Shown here in pieces: positions 45,663-57,893 of a stretch of 64,000 nucleotides of DNA. This stretch comes from Actinostola sp. cb2023 (taxonomy: Eukaryota; Cnidaria; Anthozoa; Actiniaria; Actinostolidae), in contig JAUJYZ010000976.1 in the NCBI GenBank assembly GCA_033675265.1, positions 1-64,000 of the forward strand, given 5' to 3'. Position numbers and translations under genes: made by a program. The first letter of the stretch is position 1. The number at the start of each line of letters is the position of its first letter. The notes under the pieces are model-generated. The model saw nothing but the letters and a program-made list of their open reading frames with translations, did no database searches and was not told the origin of the DNA.

Positions 45663-46851
45663 CTAGTACTTGTCATCAAGTCAGTATTGGCAGGAAGGTG
45701 TCAATACATGATAGTATGTTACTTCACTGATACCAGTTAAATACAGGGAGGGTACTCTCACAAGGGTAACAAATTGTAATAATATATGTATGCATGTGAA
45801 GATAGATTCACGCATGCATGTGTGTCAGTGTCAGTGGAGTCGACAGCAAGACATCCTCGGGAACCCAGAGATATATAGTGTTTCTTGTTGGAAACGAAGT
45901 CTGTTGGAACTTGTTCTTTAGTCAAAATTCAATATGGCGGCTGTCCAACAAAGCAGAATATACTTGATACTAGTAAGGTTGACCAATCAGAAAACAAGAT
46001 GAATTTTGACTTCCGGAACAAGTTCCAACAGACTTCGTTCCCAGGGGTATTTCTGGGAGCAAAAAACAAGCAACAGAATATACCCCTGGGTTCTCCGAGG
46101 ATGACAGAGAGATTCTACAGCTTGTAAATGTACATGTATGTATTGACACAATGATTGTAACACAGTTCAATCAAGATATATCAAACCTCCCGAGGACAAG
46201 AAGCCTAACAGGGAAGTAAAGGTGGCTATGTGCACTGAGAAACACATCGGATGGTTTCTTGGTGTTGCAGAACACCAGATGACGTTAGACAATGAACACA
46301 AAGAACGAGCATACAAAGAAACCTAACCAAGAATACAATGCAGACTGTAGCACCAAGAAACACCCCATCTTTTGCACTGAAATAGAGTATGAAAACCAAC
46401 CCTTTGCACTAAAACAGGGTCAAAAGTTCCCATTCAAGCATATCCATTCGAGTCTGAAACAAAACATTGTGCCCAGTCTAATACCGACTAGGTTTTGTGA
46501 ATTCACTCTAATGCAAAAGCACAATATAAAATGTTGCAATTTTTATTTCAACATGTTCAAGCATACATGGTTTTGCTGTAGTTGTTTTTGTTGCTTTTGC
46601 AAATATGTGCTTACAAAAAATGCCTAGTAATACTTAGAAAGAGTGACAAAACAAATAGACGAGAATTAACATCACAATACTAACTAAATTAAGAAGAGGG
46701 GAAAGTCCTGAAAAAGCTCCACATCAACTTTCTACACCAAGAATGTCATACGTCTGAAGCAATCTGGCATTTTCAGTTTACGAAATTATAAATTGGAAGC
46801 TATGAAGACAGATTCAGAGACAACTAAAAATTTCTTTGAAAGTCTAAGGAA
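45663..46851. other. Tail-to-tail interval JMJD7 / calreticulin
   Basis: Holds the 45852-46103 TIR element and both 3' UTRs. TTTATT at 46542-46547 (AATAAA on minus) is a candidate calreticulin poly-A signal about 305 nt past its stop. The frames at 45885-46127 and 46292-46627 have no recognisable product. Confidence 0.55.
45843..46112. mobile_element. 252-bp TIR element, CATCCTCGG ends
   Basis: Element 45852-46103 ends CATCCTCGGGAACCCAGAG / CTGGGTTCTCCGAGGATG, with inner arms GAAGTCTGTTGGAACTTGTT / AACAAGTTCCAACAGACTTC. The flanking 9-mers ACAGCAAGA and ACAGAGAGA match at 7 positions, a possible decayed 9-bp duplication. Confidence 0.7.
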
Positions 46852-49800
46852 TTAAAGTTCATCTCTCTTGGTTTCGTCTGTCGTTTCATCCTCTTTCTTT
46901 TCTTCTTCGGGTTCATCTTCTTTCTTTTCATCTTTGGGTTCATCTTCTTTCTTTTCTTCTTCTTCAGGTTCATCTTCTTTCTTTTCTTCTTCTTTTGCAT
47001 CTTCAGTTGGTTCTTCTTTCTTTTCCTCTTCCTTGGATTCTTTCTTTTCGTCCTTCTTAGATTCTTCATCCTGTGGTTTAACAACAACAAAATATTTAAA
47101 ATCTCATTCTTCTGATTTGTATTGTAGTGATATGTTGGCAATAAAGGTAAACAGGATACATGTACATAGTGCAATACAGCATTCCATATAATATTGTTGT
47201 AGCAGTGTCCATCCACCCCTGCAATAAATTGTTGTGGCCAATTGAAGTACAATGTGATCCTACTTCTGTAACATTGCACACAATAAGCTGCAGAAGTGGA
47301 CGCATGCTGAAATCGTGCATATTGGTTGGTAATATTGAGTGACCATTTGTACCTTAACAACGATGAATATTGTAACATGTGAAAGCATTTGTGACAGTCG
47401 TGAAATAAAGTATATGTACGTAATGATGTCATGGAAATAGGAAAACATATGCCCAAGCTGAAAAGGCCCAGTGTACATGTACATGTACTGTATATTGTAT
47501 GTGGAAGTGACAATGGTGCACATGAGTACTGTCGATACACATCTACATTGTACATACAGAGGAACCACATAATATGACCACCACAATAGGCCAAAAAAGT
47601 CTGGCCATAATATCATCAAGAGTATGTATGTCTTAGTTGGTGTTCAGGCCAAAATCAAGTGGTCATACTAACAGCTGACCACATTTTTTCTACTGTATTC
47701 ACCTCTTCTTCATCTTCCTCATCCTCTTCTTCTGGTTTCTTCTTGTCGTCTTCCTCTTTCCTCGTCTTATCTTCTTCTTCTTGCTTCTTTCTATCTTCTT
47801 CATCTTGTTTATCTTTCATTTTCTTCTCTCCTTCCTTAGTCTTTTCAAATTCCTTGGCCATTTCCTCTGCTGCCTCAACAGAGTCAGATACTAGAACACT
47901 GTCAAAGATTGTACCAGATTTGACCTGCAACAAAAAAGCAACACCCTCAATAAATTTAATTACTTCAGGGACCTGTCTCAAAATATGTTTTATTTCATGC
48001 AAACATTTTGCATTCTAATTTTGATAACATGCACCATGGTTTATAAGAGGTGTCGATTGGTCCCCACAAAAAGTCAGTGTCGAAATCTCGTTTTTTTATA
48101 GCAAAAACCGTCTCAGAGTCGCCAATTTTGAAAACGACGGAAATCGGTGAAAAAGCGTCTCAGGCTCACAAACAAAATGCCTTGTATTGGAGTTTTGCAA
48201 AGTCTCGCCTTGACCATTCGATATCCCTTTTATACAAAGTCAGAAGAAAAATGGTCACTACATGGCACAAACTACTTCCCACTCATACGAAAATGGCTCT
48301 AATGGCAAAACAATTACCTTAAAAAATGTACTTATTTATAGTAATGTTTAACACTTATATAGTGCAAATATCTATATCTTAAAGTATCTCACCTGCCATA
48401 GATCAAATCCAATAACACCAATATCATCATGTTTGTATAACTTATCATCGGCAATGTAATCAGGATTGTCTATTTCTGGATGTACCCATTCACCTTTGTA
48501 GTTAGGATTGTCTATTTGCTTTGGTTTCCATTCACCCTAAAGAGAAATAAAATGACATGAGTAAAGCCACTTCTGTCAGATAGGGATAGAACTTGTAGAA
48601 AAGGCCTAGAAAGAGTTCTTTGTGTAAGAATGGACAATGTCTGGTAAAAACAGAGGGTTTTTTTCCTGGCAAAGAAGAAAGTTATATGGCATTATTCATT
48701 TCAATCTGAAAATTCAGTCAAACGTCTCCACAACAGCCCCCTTGGGAGAAAATTGTGGCAGTTGTGGGGGTCTATCAACACTCGTTGAGCCACCTACATC
48801 TTAACTAGAGCCCGCTACTCAAAAACCTAGCGACAACCGTGTGTGTATTAGAATTTATCCAAGTACAAATATGAAAGAGAAAATTTGTGCCTTGGCAGAA
48901 CTTGAACCCATGGCTTCATCATGCTACATGAAAGTACAAATATGTACTATGTGATGTGTTACCACTTCACCACTATACATCATTATGGCCAAGTTTCCAG
49001 CGTGGTTGTACCTTGTGGTGTAGTGACGTGGTAGCACATCAGACTAGCATCCTTAAAGTGCATATCAGGGTTATTTGTTTATTTTGAAAATCGATTACAT
49101 ATGAAGTGAATAGTGGGATGGTTCAGTATTTTGTGATTTGAGCTTCGCATTTGCGAGTTATAAACTTGACATTTTTAAACTGGCAAAAAGTTATTCTACA
49201 ACTTATATAAATGATGTTAAACTTTTTTTTCCATTTTAGAAAAGAGTGCTACTTGAAAAAATAAAAATAAGTTACGGCAAATGCCTGCGTTGACGTCACC
49301 TAATTAGCATATCACGATTTCAAACCTTCATAACTCGCAAATGCGAAGCTCAAATCACAAAATACTGAACCATCCCACTATTCACTTTATATGTAATCGA
49401 TTTTCAAAAGAAACGAATAACCCTGATATGCACTTAAGCCATGGATTTATACATCGACAGTGTATATCTTTCAAGTAATAATAATATGTGCTTATATCAT
49501 TTGAATATTCAAGTACAAATATTCTCACCTTATAGTCAGGATTGTCAATCATTGGTGCTTCCCATTCGCCATCAATCTCATCGTCCCAGTCCTCAGGCTT
49601 CTTAGCGTCTGGATCAGGAATGTGTTGAGGCTTGTCCCAGTCCTTAGGGGAAAAATAGACATTGATTAGTAAATATCTAATAGTAAGCACTTTCAAGCAA
49701 CAGCAACTGCCTAGTAGGTACAATGTATAAGAAAAAAAGGTTTGTGGTAACAAAGTACGGTAAACAGCTTCTATTGAAACTCCTGATCAAGACATGTTAA

Positions 49801-52800
49801 AGTGTATATGACACGAAATTTTTTCTTTTGAAAATCGATTACATATGAAGTGAATAGTGGGATGGTTCAGTATTTTGTGATTTGAGCTTCGCATTGGCGA
49901 GTTATAAAGGATTGAAATCGTGATATGGTAATTCGGTGACGTCAGAGTGGGTTTAATTTATTACACAAAAGCGCCATTGTGTAAATTATTGAAATTTTTT
50001 AATCTGGCAAAAAGTTTTCTACAATTGATATACATGATGTTCATTTTGTTTTTCTATTTTAGAAAAGAGTACTGCTTGGAAAAATACAAATAAGTTTCGG
50101 CAAAACCCACTCTGACGTCACCGAATTAGCATATCACGATTTCAAAGCTTTATAACTCGCCAATGCGAAGCTCAAATCACAAAATACTGAACCATCCCAC
50201 TATTCACTTCATATGTAATCGATTTTCAAAAGAAAAAATTTCGTGTCATATACACTTTAATTATGTTAATGTGAACCATATGCAAACTTGAATAAAGTTC
50301 ACAGACAGGTGGTCCGTTGTCAAGCAAAGCCAGACGAAATCAAGACTTTTTGAAGTCCAATTGTTCTAAAAACACCCAAACGTTTATATCTAAGATATAC
50401 GGGGGGAATTCTACATAACGGCAATTTTAGAACTGAAATATCAAGTTACTATTTGTGTCCCTTACTTCAGGCTTCTTGTCCTCAGGATCATCAATTTGCT
50501 TCTTGTCATCCCAGTCTTCTGGTTTCTTGGCTTCAGGGTCCTTGGTCTTCTTGGGTGGGAGGAAGTCCCAGTCCTTATCAAGCTCCCCACTTTCTACCTT
50601 CTCGTTGTCGATTCTTACTTCATAAGTGTTATCGGGTTTTACAATTAAAGTATAGAGATGGGTCATTTCATCGTCCTGCAGTGAAAATTATTGGAGTTAT
50701 GAAATGACAATTTTGCACAGGTTATCTACATGTACATTGTCTAGACCTTTTTTTAGAGGTACCGTTACTACCATATTCACCGGCGAATATAATATTTCAT
50801 TTTTCTGAAAATCGCGAGGCTTATCTGCGAGAACATCTGGAATTGGTACCAGAAATTTAATTAAACTATCATTTATGTTGCGCAGTATAATTAACATCAG
50901 TGGAGACTGATAGAAAGTGCCCTTTTAGTATTGCATGTTTTTTTTGGAAGAAACACATTGACATTATTTTACTAGTTACAAATGTATATACTGACCTTGC
51001 ATCTAATATCTTTCTTTGTTAGAAGGTTCTTGCCTTTGTAGTTGAAGATTACATGCACTTTCTTGGTCCCAGGGCCACATATATCAGGTCCTTTGGATTA
51101 ACAATAGAATTTATAACAATCTAGACATGTTGGACAAAATGAATGTGTTCGATTGCTTTAAAAGTAAAGTTCAAAGACATCATTGAATAAGTAAAGCAGT
51201 CTGTGTTGCTAGTATTGGATTTATTATAGGTACATGTAGGTAGCTATATATAGGTAAGCCCAGTAAGACTTCAGAGGAATGGCAAAGGGATCATTACCCC
51301 TAAGAGTTTTTCCTAGGGAGAGGGGGTTACACATACATGTAGCTCTCTACACTTTTACATTCTATATCTTATATATGTCTTTATATTATATCATTAGCCT
51401 GGGCCGCAATGTAAACTACAGGGTTACCCCCAACAAAGTTATTATTATTAATATTATACACATTTCTGTCCGAGATAACAGTCCATCTGTAACAAATGTT
51501 GGAAGACTGGGCAGAGTGTTTTGATTGGCTGAATTAGTTACAAGTTTTCCAAGGCATTTCCCCTTGATGAAAGACTAGTGGAAACATCACTTGAATAGAT
51601 TCAATGTTCCTTCTCCAGCACATTGGATAGGCTAGACAGTTTTTAAATTGCAAATAATATATTGTCAAAAATTATAAACTGCGACATCAATGATTATAAC
51701 ACTCGTACCCACTCTTCCAATGTACATGTATTTGCCACAGCCTGGCATAAAGGTTACTGCTACATGAATTATTAATTTTTTTAATAAAAAGTTAGCAACT
51801 GCAATGTTTGACATAATTTCTTGTATCAATAAAATGAATTATTCATAGTTACATCATTAAGACCAATGACTTGACAGCAACAATTAAAGCATAATGAAAG
51901 CCAAAACGAGAAGTGAATACCGCATTTTGATAGATGTTGAACTGGTACATTATATCGACTGCCAGCACAAGTGAACGTAATCAAATCATTATCAAGTGTC
52001 AGACGACTAAAGTCAACCACTCTCTTTTATAGGGCTTGTTATTTTATTTGTAAAATGATGTATATGATCTACAACCTCGCATTTTACTGAAAAACTGCCA
52101 AGCTTTTGGACTAAATGCCCATCATCAGGACCAAATGCTTTAAAATACATGTACATGTGATACAGTATTTTACAAGTAATGAATGATCTAACCTACAGTA
52201 GATCTAGTTCATTATTTTCATTAGTACGGATTGTAATACTCTTATCACTCTTAGACTACATGTACTTGCAATATATTTCTTGGTTTTTTATCCATCTTTC
52301 TGTGACCCCTACCCTGGGAATTTGCGATTCGTTACCTACTACTCTGCTACTATGATAAGGACTATGATTGTAAAGACTGATAAAGACCAATGAAAATATT
52401 GGGACTCAGTGGCAGCCTGTCTATATTAACGAGTGGTTTTACTTGACCCGTGAGATACATTCTGATAGATATTATTTAATACCCAAAAACAAACAATGCT
52501 TTTAAGCTAACTTATGTCTATTATGCTAATTTCTATTTTACGGGCTAAAATTAAACACTAATTAACATTAATGCGTAGAGTGATTGCAATAAACCTGTGA
52601 AATAAAAATTAGATGTTAGTGTGTGATAGTCAAATAGTCCCAAAAGAAAACAATGGAAATAAAGTCTACCAGTGTCTATTAGTCTACTAACTATTTCACA
52701 GGTTTATTGCAATCACTCTAATGTATTTATATCTAAATTTGGATGGCTGTCGTTATGAATGGACGATGATAAGAAATCACAGTGATTTCACTGAAATATT

Positions 52801-55212
52801 AAATATTTCTGATAAAACAGACACACTGTATTCATAAGCAGCTGGTTACATATTGGTTCGATATTACACGTTAAGAGGGTATTTATTTGAACATCGCGTA
52901 ATATCCGCGAAAAGCGCCAAAAACGAGCGCTTTTGAACAGTTTGACTTTCAATTTTCGCTTTGGATTAACACTCTAATTTTATTTTAACTAAGCACAAAC
53001 TATTGAAAACAAAGTAAATTGGCTGTTTACAAGCTCGCCGGCGAACTTCAAACATTCGTTTTAGTGTTGTAGTTCGAAAGCCAGTTCAAAACAAACTTCG
53101 GAACCGGAATAAAATGAGCGAGTAATCCTCGTCCCTGCTTTGTTGGCGGCAAAGTTCGTTATCAGTTCGAAGTTGAGTTCTTTGATGATCTCAGACAATC
53201 ATGAATTGTTTTTTTTGTTTAGACAACGGGTAATCGATGATTCAGATGGAACATTTTGCGGTAGACAAACGTTATTTTCAACGATACAACGATAGAAAAT
53301 TGAGCTAACAAAGTTGTTGATGATATTGGAAACAGTTTGCTTTGAAATGTTTAAAGATTTCCGATCTGTGCTCGACTTTGGCCTTCTAACCAACGATCGG
53401 GTACTTAGGAAGCCATTTTCCAGATCATCAAAGAACTCAACTAGCGAAACAAAGTTCCGAAGTTTGTTTTGAACTTGCCAAGTTCATTTCAGATCTAGTT
53501 TGAAGTTCGCCGGCCATGTGGACATCGTTTTCAAATCAAAATTTTCACTTTCAGGGATTAACACTCTAATCTTTCACTTTTACTTTGGATTAACAAAATT
53601 TCACTTTTACCGGTTACAAATAACTTGAATTCTTTGCTAAAGCAGTTTTAGCCTTGTACAAAACGTATTCTCCATGCTATTGGTTTTTGGCGCTCAATAC
53701 GCGCGTTCGTAAAAAATCTCCTCTTAATACATTACACATGTTTAAAAGTGAATATGAAACATGTGCAGTGTAAAAATAGTATACAATTATAAAATATTAA
53801 AAAAATAGATATATAATCATCATTAAAATGGATGTAGATGTCTGTCCCTTAAAGTGCTCCTACTTTACAATTGTATTAAAAATTGAATGTTCATGAACTG
53901 TTATAGAGTTAATGTTTTTTCATTTAGCTTCGCATTTAGGAGTTATAGTGCAAATCTCGATATCGTGACGTCACCCCGGGCTTTTTACTAAACTATTTCA
54001 TTGTTTTCAGTATCTCTTCCCCGTATGGGGGAAAATTTTATAATATCATTTATATAGTTTGTAAAACATATAGTTCAAAAATGTTAATAATGCACAAGGG
54101 CGTTTTTGTATAATAAATGAAGACGTCACTGATTTATATACAGATTTCAAACCTCCATAACTCCTAAATGCAATTTCACAAAGAAAAAACTTAATCCTAT
54201 AGCTGATGGTTTGTACATTCTAATACATGTCGTAGTAGCACTTTAAGCTTACAGAATGATAGAGCATGTTATTAATGTTTTATATGCTATACATGTCATA
54301 GTATATATCTTTAAATTCATTGTAAGTTTCAAATATAAATAAACAAATTGTATAGGAATTTGACATGAGGGGACAATAAGATATACACACTCACCAAACA
54401 TAATTAGATACGGAGTGTCTCCATGTAAATTTTTCTGGTCGATATCTTTAGCAAAAACCTGTGAAAAGGAAGAGAGGTTACTAACAATGCCCTACCCTAC
54501 CCCCCATTGCAGGAAATGCCACAAACTTACAACATATTGTATAAAGTCTCCACACTTATCCATTTAAGAAAACCTACTATTTTAAGTGTATTTATACTTA
54601 CTTTAAGATAACCACCACCACAATCTATGTTCTGTTCGTGTTTGACAGTAAACTGAACGACTAAGTCTTTGCCATCGTTGGAGAAAGCATTCTCGAATTT
54701 GGCCGAAATTCCATAGAACTTGGCGTCTTCGCTAGTTTGAATACCTACGAAAATAAACAAAATTGTGAGTTTGAAGGTCACGAAACAACTCAATAAACAC
54801 ACAAGCAGCTGATTCGATGCTCTGATTGTTTGAGGTGAGTTTTTCCAGCAATCACATGGTGATTTTCTGAGGAGAATCGGAGGATTTAGTGACATACAAA
54901 CCTTTGTCTTTCTCGGCATCTCCATAAAATTTCCCCGCAGTCCATTTGAATTTACCAGCTTGGCTGCCTTTGAAAGTAGAAGACACCCATCGATCTTCCC
55001 AGTTTTTATCTGTGGACAGAATTATGATGATCAAGTGTTCGAACGACAGTTCGTGCATTTCACAGAGAGTTCAAAATTCAATCCTGAATCAAGTTGAAGT
55101 CAGCACGAAAAATGCCTGAAAAAAGACACTAACCGTCGAATCTTTCTACAAAGTAATCTGTTGCAAACACACAAGACGCTAAACATAGTAGAACAAGTTG
55201 ATATAAAGCCAT
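46852..55212 (-). CDS. CALR: Calreticulin, complete, 10 exons
   Basis: A Ca2+-binding lectin chaperone of the ER lumen. Exons (minus): 55212-55134, 55009-54902, 54744-54602, 54458-54395, 51090-50996, 50675-50466, 49642-49529, 48536-48393, 47924-47703, 47070-46852; 465 aa. A signal peptide ([17 protein letters not shown]) precedes the globular N domain with [44 protein letters not shown] and [15 protein letters not shown]. The P domain has three copies of the type 1 motif (for example [12 protein letters not shown]) and three of type 2 ([14 protein letters not shown]). After [14 protein letters not shown] comes a Lys/Glu-rich acidic tail about 130 residues long, ending TKRDEL. RDEL stands where animal calreticulins usually have KDEL or HDEL. 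The acidic tail is longer than the typical family member (about 415 aa in total). Introns hold three TTAA foldbacks. Confidence 0.96.
48899..48985 (-). repeat. tRNA-derived SINE-like fragment
   Basis: The minus strand has A-box-like AGTGGTGAAGTGGTAACACA and B-box-like GGTTCAAGTTC about 55 bp apart. A second A-box-like stretch on the plus strand (GTGGTGTAGTGACGTGGTAG, about 49015-49034) follows. No foldable tRNA. Confidence 0.35.
49057..49433. mobile_element. TTAA-flanked foldback MITE, copy C, in CALR intron 7
   Basis: Ends AGTGCATATCAGGG / CCCTGATATGCAC with TTAA at 49053-49056 and 49434-49437 (one end T shared). The arms include CGATTACATATGAAGTGAAT and its complement, and a TGACGTCA site. 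Confidence 0.78.
49801..50256. mobile_element. TTAA-flanked foldback MITE, copy D, in CALR intron 6
   Basis: Ends AGTGTATATGACACGAAA / TTTCGTGTCATATACACT with exact TTAA at 49797-49800 and 50257-50260. The arms are almost perfect over about 130 bp and carry TGACGTCA on both sides. This is the best-preserved copy. Confidence 0.88.
52577..52719. repeat. Foldback with AGAGTGATTGCAATAAACCT arms
   Basis: Ends AGAGTGATTGCAATAAACCT and its exact inverse. The interior resembles 15130-15235, so this is a dispersed MITE family. Confidence 0.75.
53034..53516. repeat. Long inverted repeat with small internal ORF
   Basis: The left arm runs CTCGCCGGCGAACTTCAAAC to GAGTTCTTTGATGATCT (about 53190). The right arm (about 53421-53516) has GATCATCAAAGAACTCAACT and GTTTGAAGTTCGCCGGC. 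Between them a 64-codon minus-strand frame (53393-53199, [15 protein letters not shown]) is open but matches nothing I can name. Confidence 0.6.
53853..54242. mobile_element. TTAA-flanked foldback MITE, copy E, in CALR intron 4
   Basis: Ends AGTGCTCCTACT / AGTAGCACT with TTAA at 53849-53852 and 54243-54246, and a TGACGTCA site in the left arm. More diverged than copies C and D. Confidence 0.72.
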
Positions 55213-55331
55213 TTTCGCCTCCAGAGAAGCACGAATCCACAATCCTGACTATAAAAGAATGGCTTTCAAATGTAAATGTGAAGTTTTGTCAAACCATGTG
55301 AATGAAACAACGCTTTTCGGCCGGCCTTCTG

Positions 55332-55350
55332 CGTGGTGCCGTTTGATTGG
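55332..55350 (-). promoter_or_regulatory. ER stress response element (ERSE) upstream of CALR
   Basis: The minus strand reads CCAAT, nine bases, CCACG: an exact match to the CCAAT-N9-CCACG element bound by NF-Y plus ATF6/XBP1. It is 120-138 bp upstream of the calreticulin ATG. A second copy with one mismatch (CCAAT-N9-CCACA) is on the plus strand at 55408-55426, with further ATTGG/CCAAT boxes between. Confidence 0.78.
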
Positions 55351-56270
55351 TTGATTCCAAAATCAACCAATCACAGCCGCTTATTTCAATCACGTGGTAA
55401 GTTTTAACCAATCAAAATGCACCACACGTCTAGGCCGGGATTCGGGACGGCCTCGCTTCGAGACTCATATCCCGAGGGCTCAATTTCAAATTTGGCATAA
55501 AATTTTAAAAATTTAGATTTTTGAAAATGTATTTCTTTACTTCAAGTTGTAGCTCTACGTATTTTCATAACTATGTATTTTGAAAACAATGTTTTCGCGT
55601 GTTACATTTTAAATGTATCACAAAACATTACAAAAGACAAACATTGTGACAAAGAGTTGTATGAAAAAACTGTAAAAATCAACCAAACAACACTGTCATT
55701 TGCATTTAAATTAACTTTACAATAAAGACTAAAAGTTTTGAAGTAACACCCAGAAACCATGCCAACAAATGGATTTGAAAGATTAAAAAGAAATTGAGTA
55801 TCATTTTTTTTTCTGGTATATTCACACTCCACTGATTTCAGTGTTGTAAAAATAAATACCAGAAAGATTCCCCGAAGACTACACAAAACACAATGAAGCC
55901 TGATGAATATTAATGACCTATGCTATTACCCGTAAGGACGGGTATTTTTAAATTAACTCGGTTGTTAAACATCCAGTAATAGCTTTCCCGTTTATGCACT
56001 TTTCAGCTCATTCACGGTGACATCTGAGTGCATGTGTTCAACAATCAGGCAGCTGAGATGTGATAACCAATTTCTTGACAATTACCAGGCCTTTAGGCTG
56101 GGTCGGGGCAGGCTTGGGAGACTTGAAATTACAGGACAATCAAAGCAAAAAGGAGAATATTAGCTATGAATAATGCAGAGGAAAATATAAAGACACAATT
56201 AACAAGCGGAAGTTAAACAGAGTCCAAGGGCTAGATTAGCTTCTTGTTTATTGAGTGACTCTTGTGAGTC

Positions 56271-57038
56271 GGTTCGACCACAGGCAGCCCAAGCTGTGAT
56301 CTTGTGAATAATGGTAGAGAATGTATGTAGAATTACAAAATAACGTATAATGGCACTTTACGTTGTCAATAAAGGACTGAAAATTCACCACAGCGTTGAT
56401 AATTTACTGTTCTATTGCCCTGATGTGTTAGTTTTGCGTTTTAGGCCGTTTTTAATTTTTTTCTCCCTTACCCTGTAAAGGAAGAGAAGGCTGGAAACTA
56501 CGGACTCCTAATCTTGGCTACGGCGATCTTCGAGGCCTCGAAAAACCTACAAAAATTTGAAATGTTCGCAATTTTTTCACATAGGCCCTTTCTCACATTC
56601 CCTAGCACACATCCAATCGGTTCATCACTGTCCTACTCGCTTTTAAAGTTGTGTTGTAAAAGCGAGTAGGACAGTGATGAACCGATTGGATGTGTGCTGG
56701 GGGAATGTGAGAAAGGGATTATGCCGGTGAAAAAATTGCGAACATTTCAAATTTTTGTAGCCGGTTTTTCGAGGCCTCGAAGATCGCCGTAGCCAAGATT
56801 AGGAGTCCGTAGTTTCCAGCCTTCTCTTCCTTTACAGGGTAAGGGAGAAAAAAATTAAAAACGGCCTAAAACGCAAAACTAACACATCAGGGCAATAGAA
56901 CAGTAAATTATCAACGCTGTGGTGAATTTTCAGTCCTTTATTGACAACGTAAGTGTCATTATGCGTTATTTTGTAATTCTACATACATTCTCTACAATTA
57001 TTCACAAAATCACAGCTTGGGCTGCCTGTGGTTCGACC
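56271..57038. mobile_element. 750-bp near-perfect palindromic element with exact 9-bp target duplication
   Basis: Element 56280-57029 consists of two arms of about 365-375 bp (ACAGGCAGCCCAAGCTGTGA...) around an 11-bp centre (AAGTTGTGTTG). The arms differ only at scattered single bases and small gaps. GGTTCGACC is repeated exactly at 56271-56279 and 57030-57038. There is no ORF. Long TIRs with a 9-bp duplication fit a Mutator-like foldback element. Confidence 0.9.
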
Positions 57039-57045
57039 TAACGAA

Positions 57046-57200
57046 TGAACGGCCGAACGAATGAACGAACGAACGAATGAACGAACGAATGAACGAACGA
57101 ACGGATGAATTAATGAACGACCGAATGAATGAATGAACGTACGACCGAACGAATGAATCAACGATCGAACGAATGCCGAATGAATGAACAAATAAATGAA
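57046..57200. repeat. GAACGAAT-type tandem repeat
   Basis: Degenerate (GAAC/GAAT)n units of 4 and 8 bp. The same motif resumes at 58628-58752, suggesting that one array was split by the foldback insertions between. Confidence 0.85.
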
Positions 57201-57220
57201 CGAAAGATTAAATAGATTAA

Positions 57221-57780
57221 AGGGGGACTCTGATGAAAATCGTTCGCAATTTAATTTAGCTGAAACTTCACTGAAATAATCTCAAAGAGCCACACAATTA
57301 CTGGTTAAAGTGTTTTCTCAAAATTCGTAAGGGAAGTATTACATTTTTATGAATCTTTAGAAGTGTCAGTGACGTCATCTACTCAACCCAAACAATCAAC
57401 ACGGCTTCGCTCCATATATTTCTTTGTAATTAGTTTCTTGAATTATTTTATTTCTATGAAGCTAAAAGTTTGGGTGAAGTAGTTTTCTTACATTATTTGT
57501 GCTTAGGATTGATTGTCTGACCAGTTGTCTTCAATGCAGAGCTGTTATCTGAACAAAACATTGATATATTTTGACTCAAAAAATACAAAGAAATGTATGG
57601 AGCTGAATATTGGGTTGAGTAGATGACGTCACTGACACCTCTAAAGATTCATAAAAATATAGTACTTCCCTCTGGAATATCGAAAAAAGATTTTAACTAG
57701 TGATTATTGCACCCTTGAAGAATTATTCAATGAAGTTTCAGCTAAATTCAATTTCGAACAATTTTCATCAGAGACCCCCT
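57221..57780. mobile_element. 560-bp foldback, AGGGGGACTC ends
   Basis: Ends AGGGGGACTCTGATGAAAAT / ATTTTCATCAGAGACCCCCT, with TTAA just left of the first end. Both arms contain GTGACGTCA and ACTCAACCC / GGGTTGAGT. It shares the CRE-bearing design of the TTAA family but has different termini. Confidence 0.7.
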
Positions 57781-57893
57781 AACGAACAAATGAACGAGCG
57801 AATAAAATGAACTATATATAGAGACAACAGAACACGCCATACAGCTACGTAGATCTTCTTTTATATCAGAGGCCTTTCGGCTTAACAGCCCTC

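Larger units (their letters stand above)
51091..54394. other. CALR intron 4, repeat-rich, no exon seen
   Basis: This 3.3 kb intron contains the foldback at 52577-52719, a longer inverted repeat at 53034-53516 and TTAA foldback E. The open frames inside have no recognisable product. Confidence 0.7.

Noticed and set aside
46824..48018. Ser-rich plus-strand ORFs and a 256-codon minus frame over the calreticulin tail
   Set aside because: Shadows of the GAA/GAG/AAG-rich acidic exons; only the frame ending TKRDEL is continuous with the upstream exons.
53199..53393. Transposase remnant ([15 protein letters not shown] frame)
   Set aside because: It lies between inverted arms and could be a coding relic, but I recognise no transposase motif in 64 codons, so no product is assigned.
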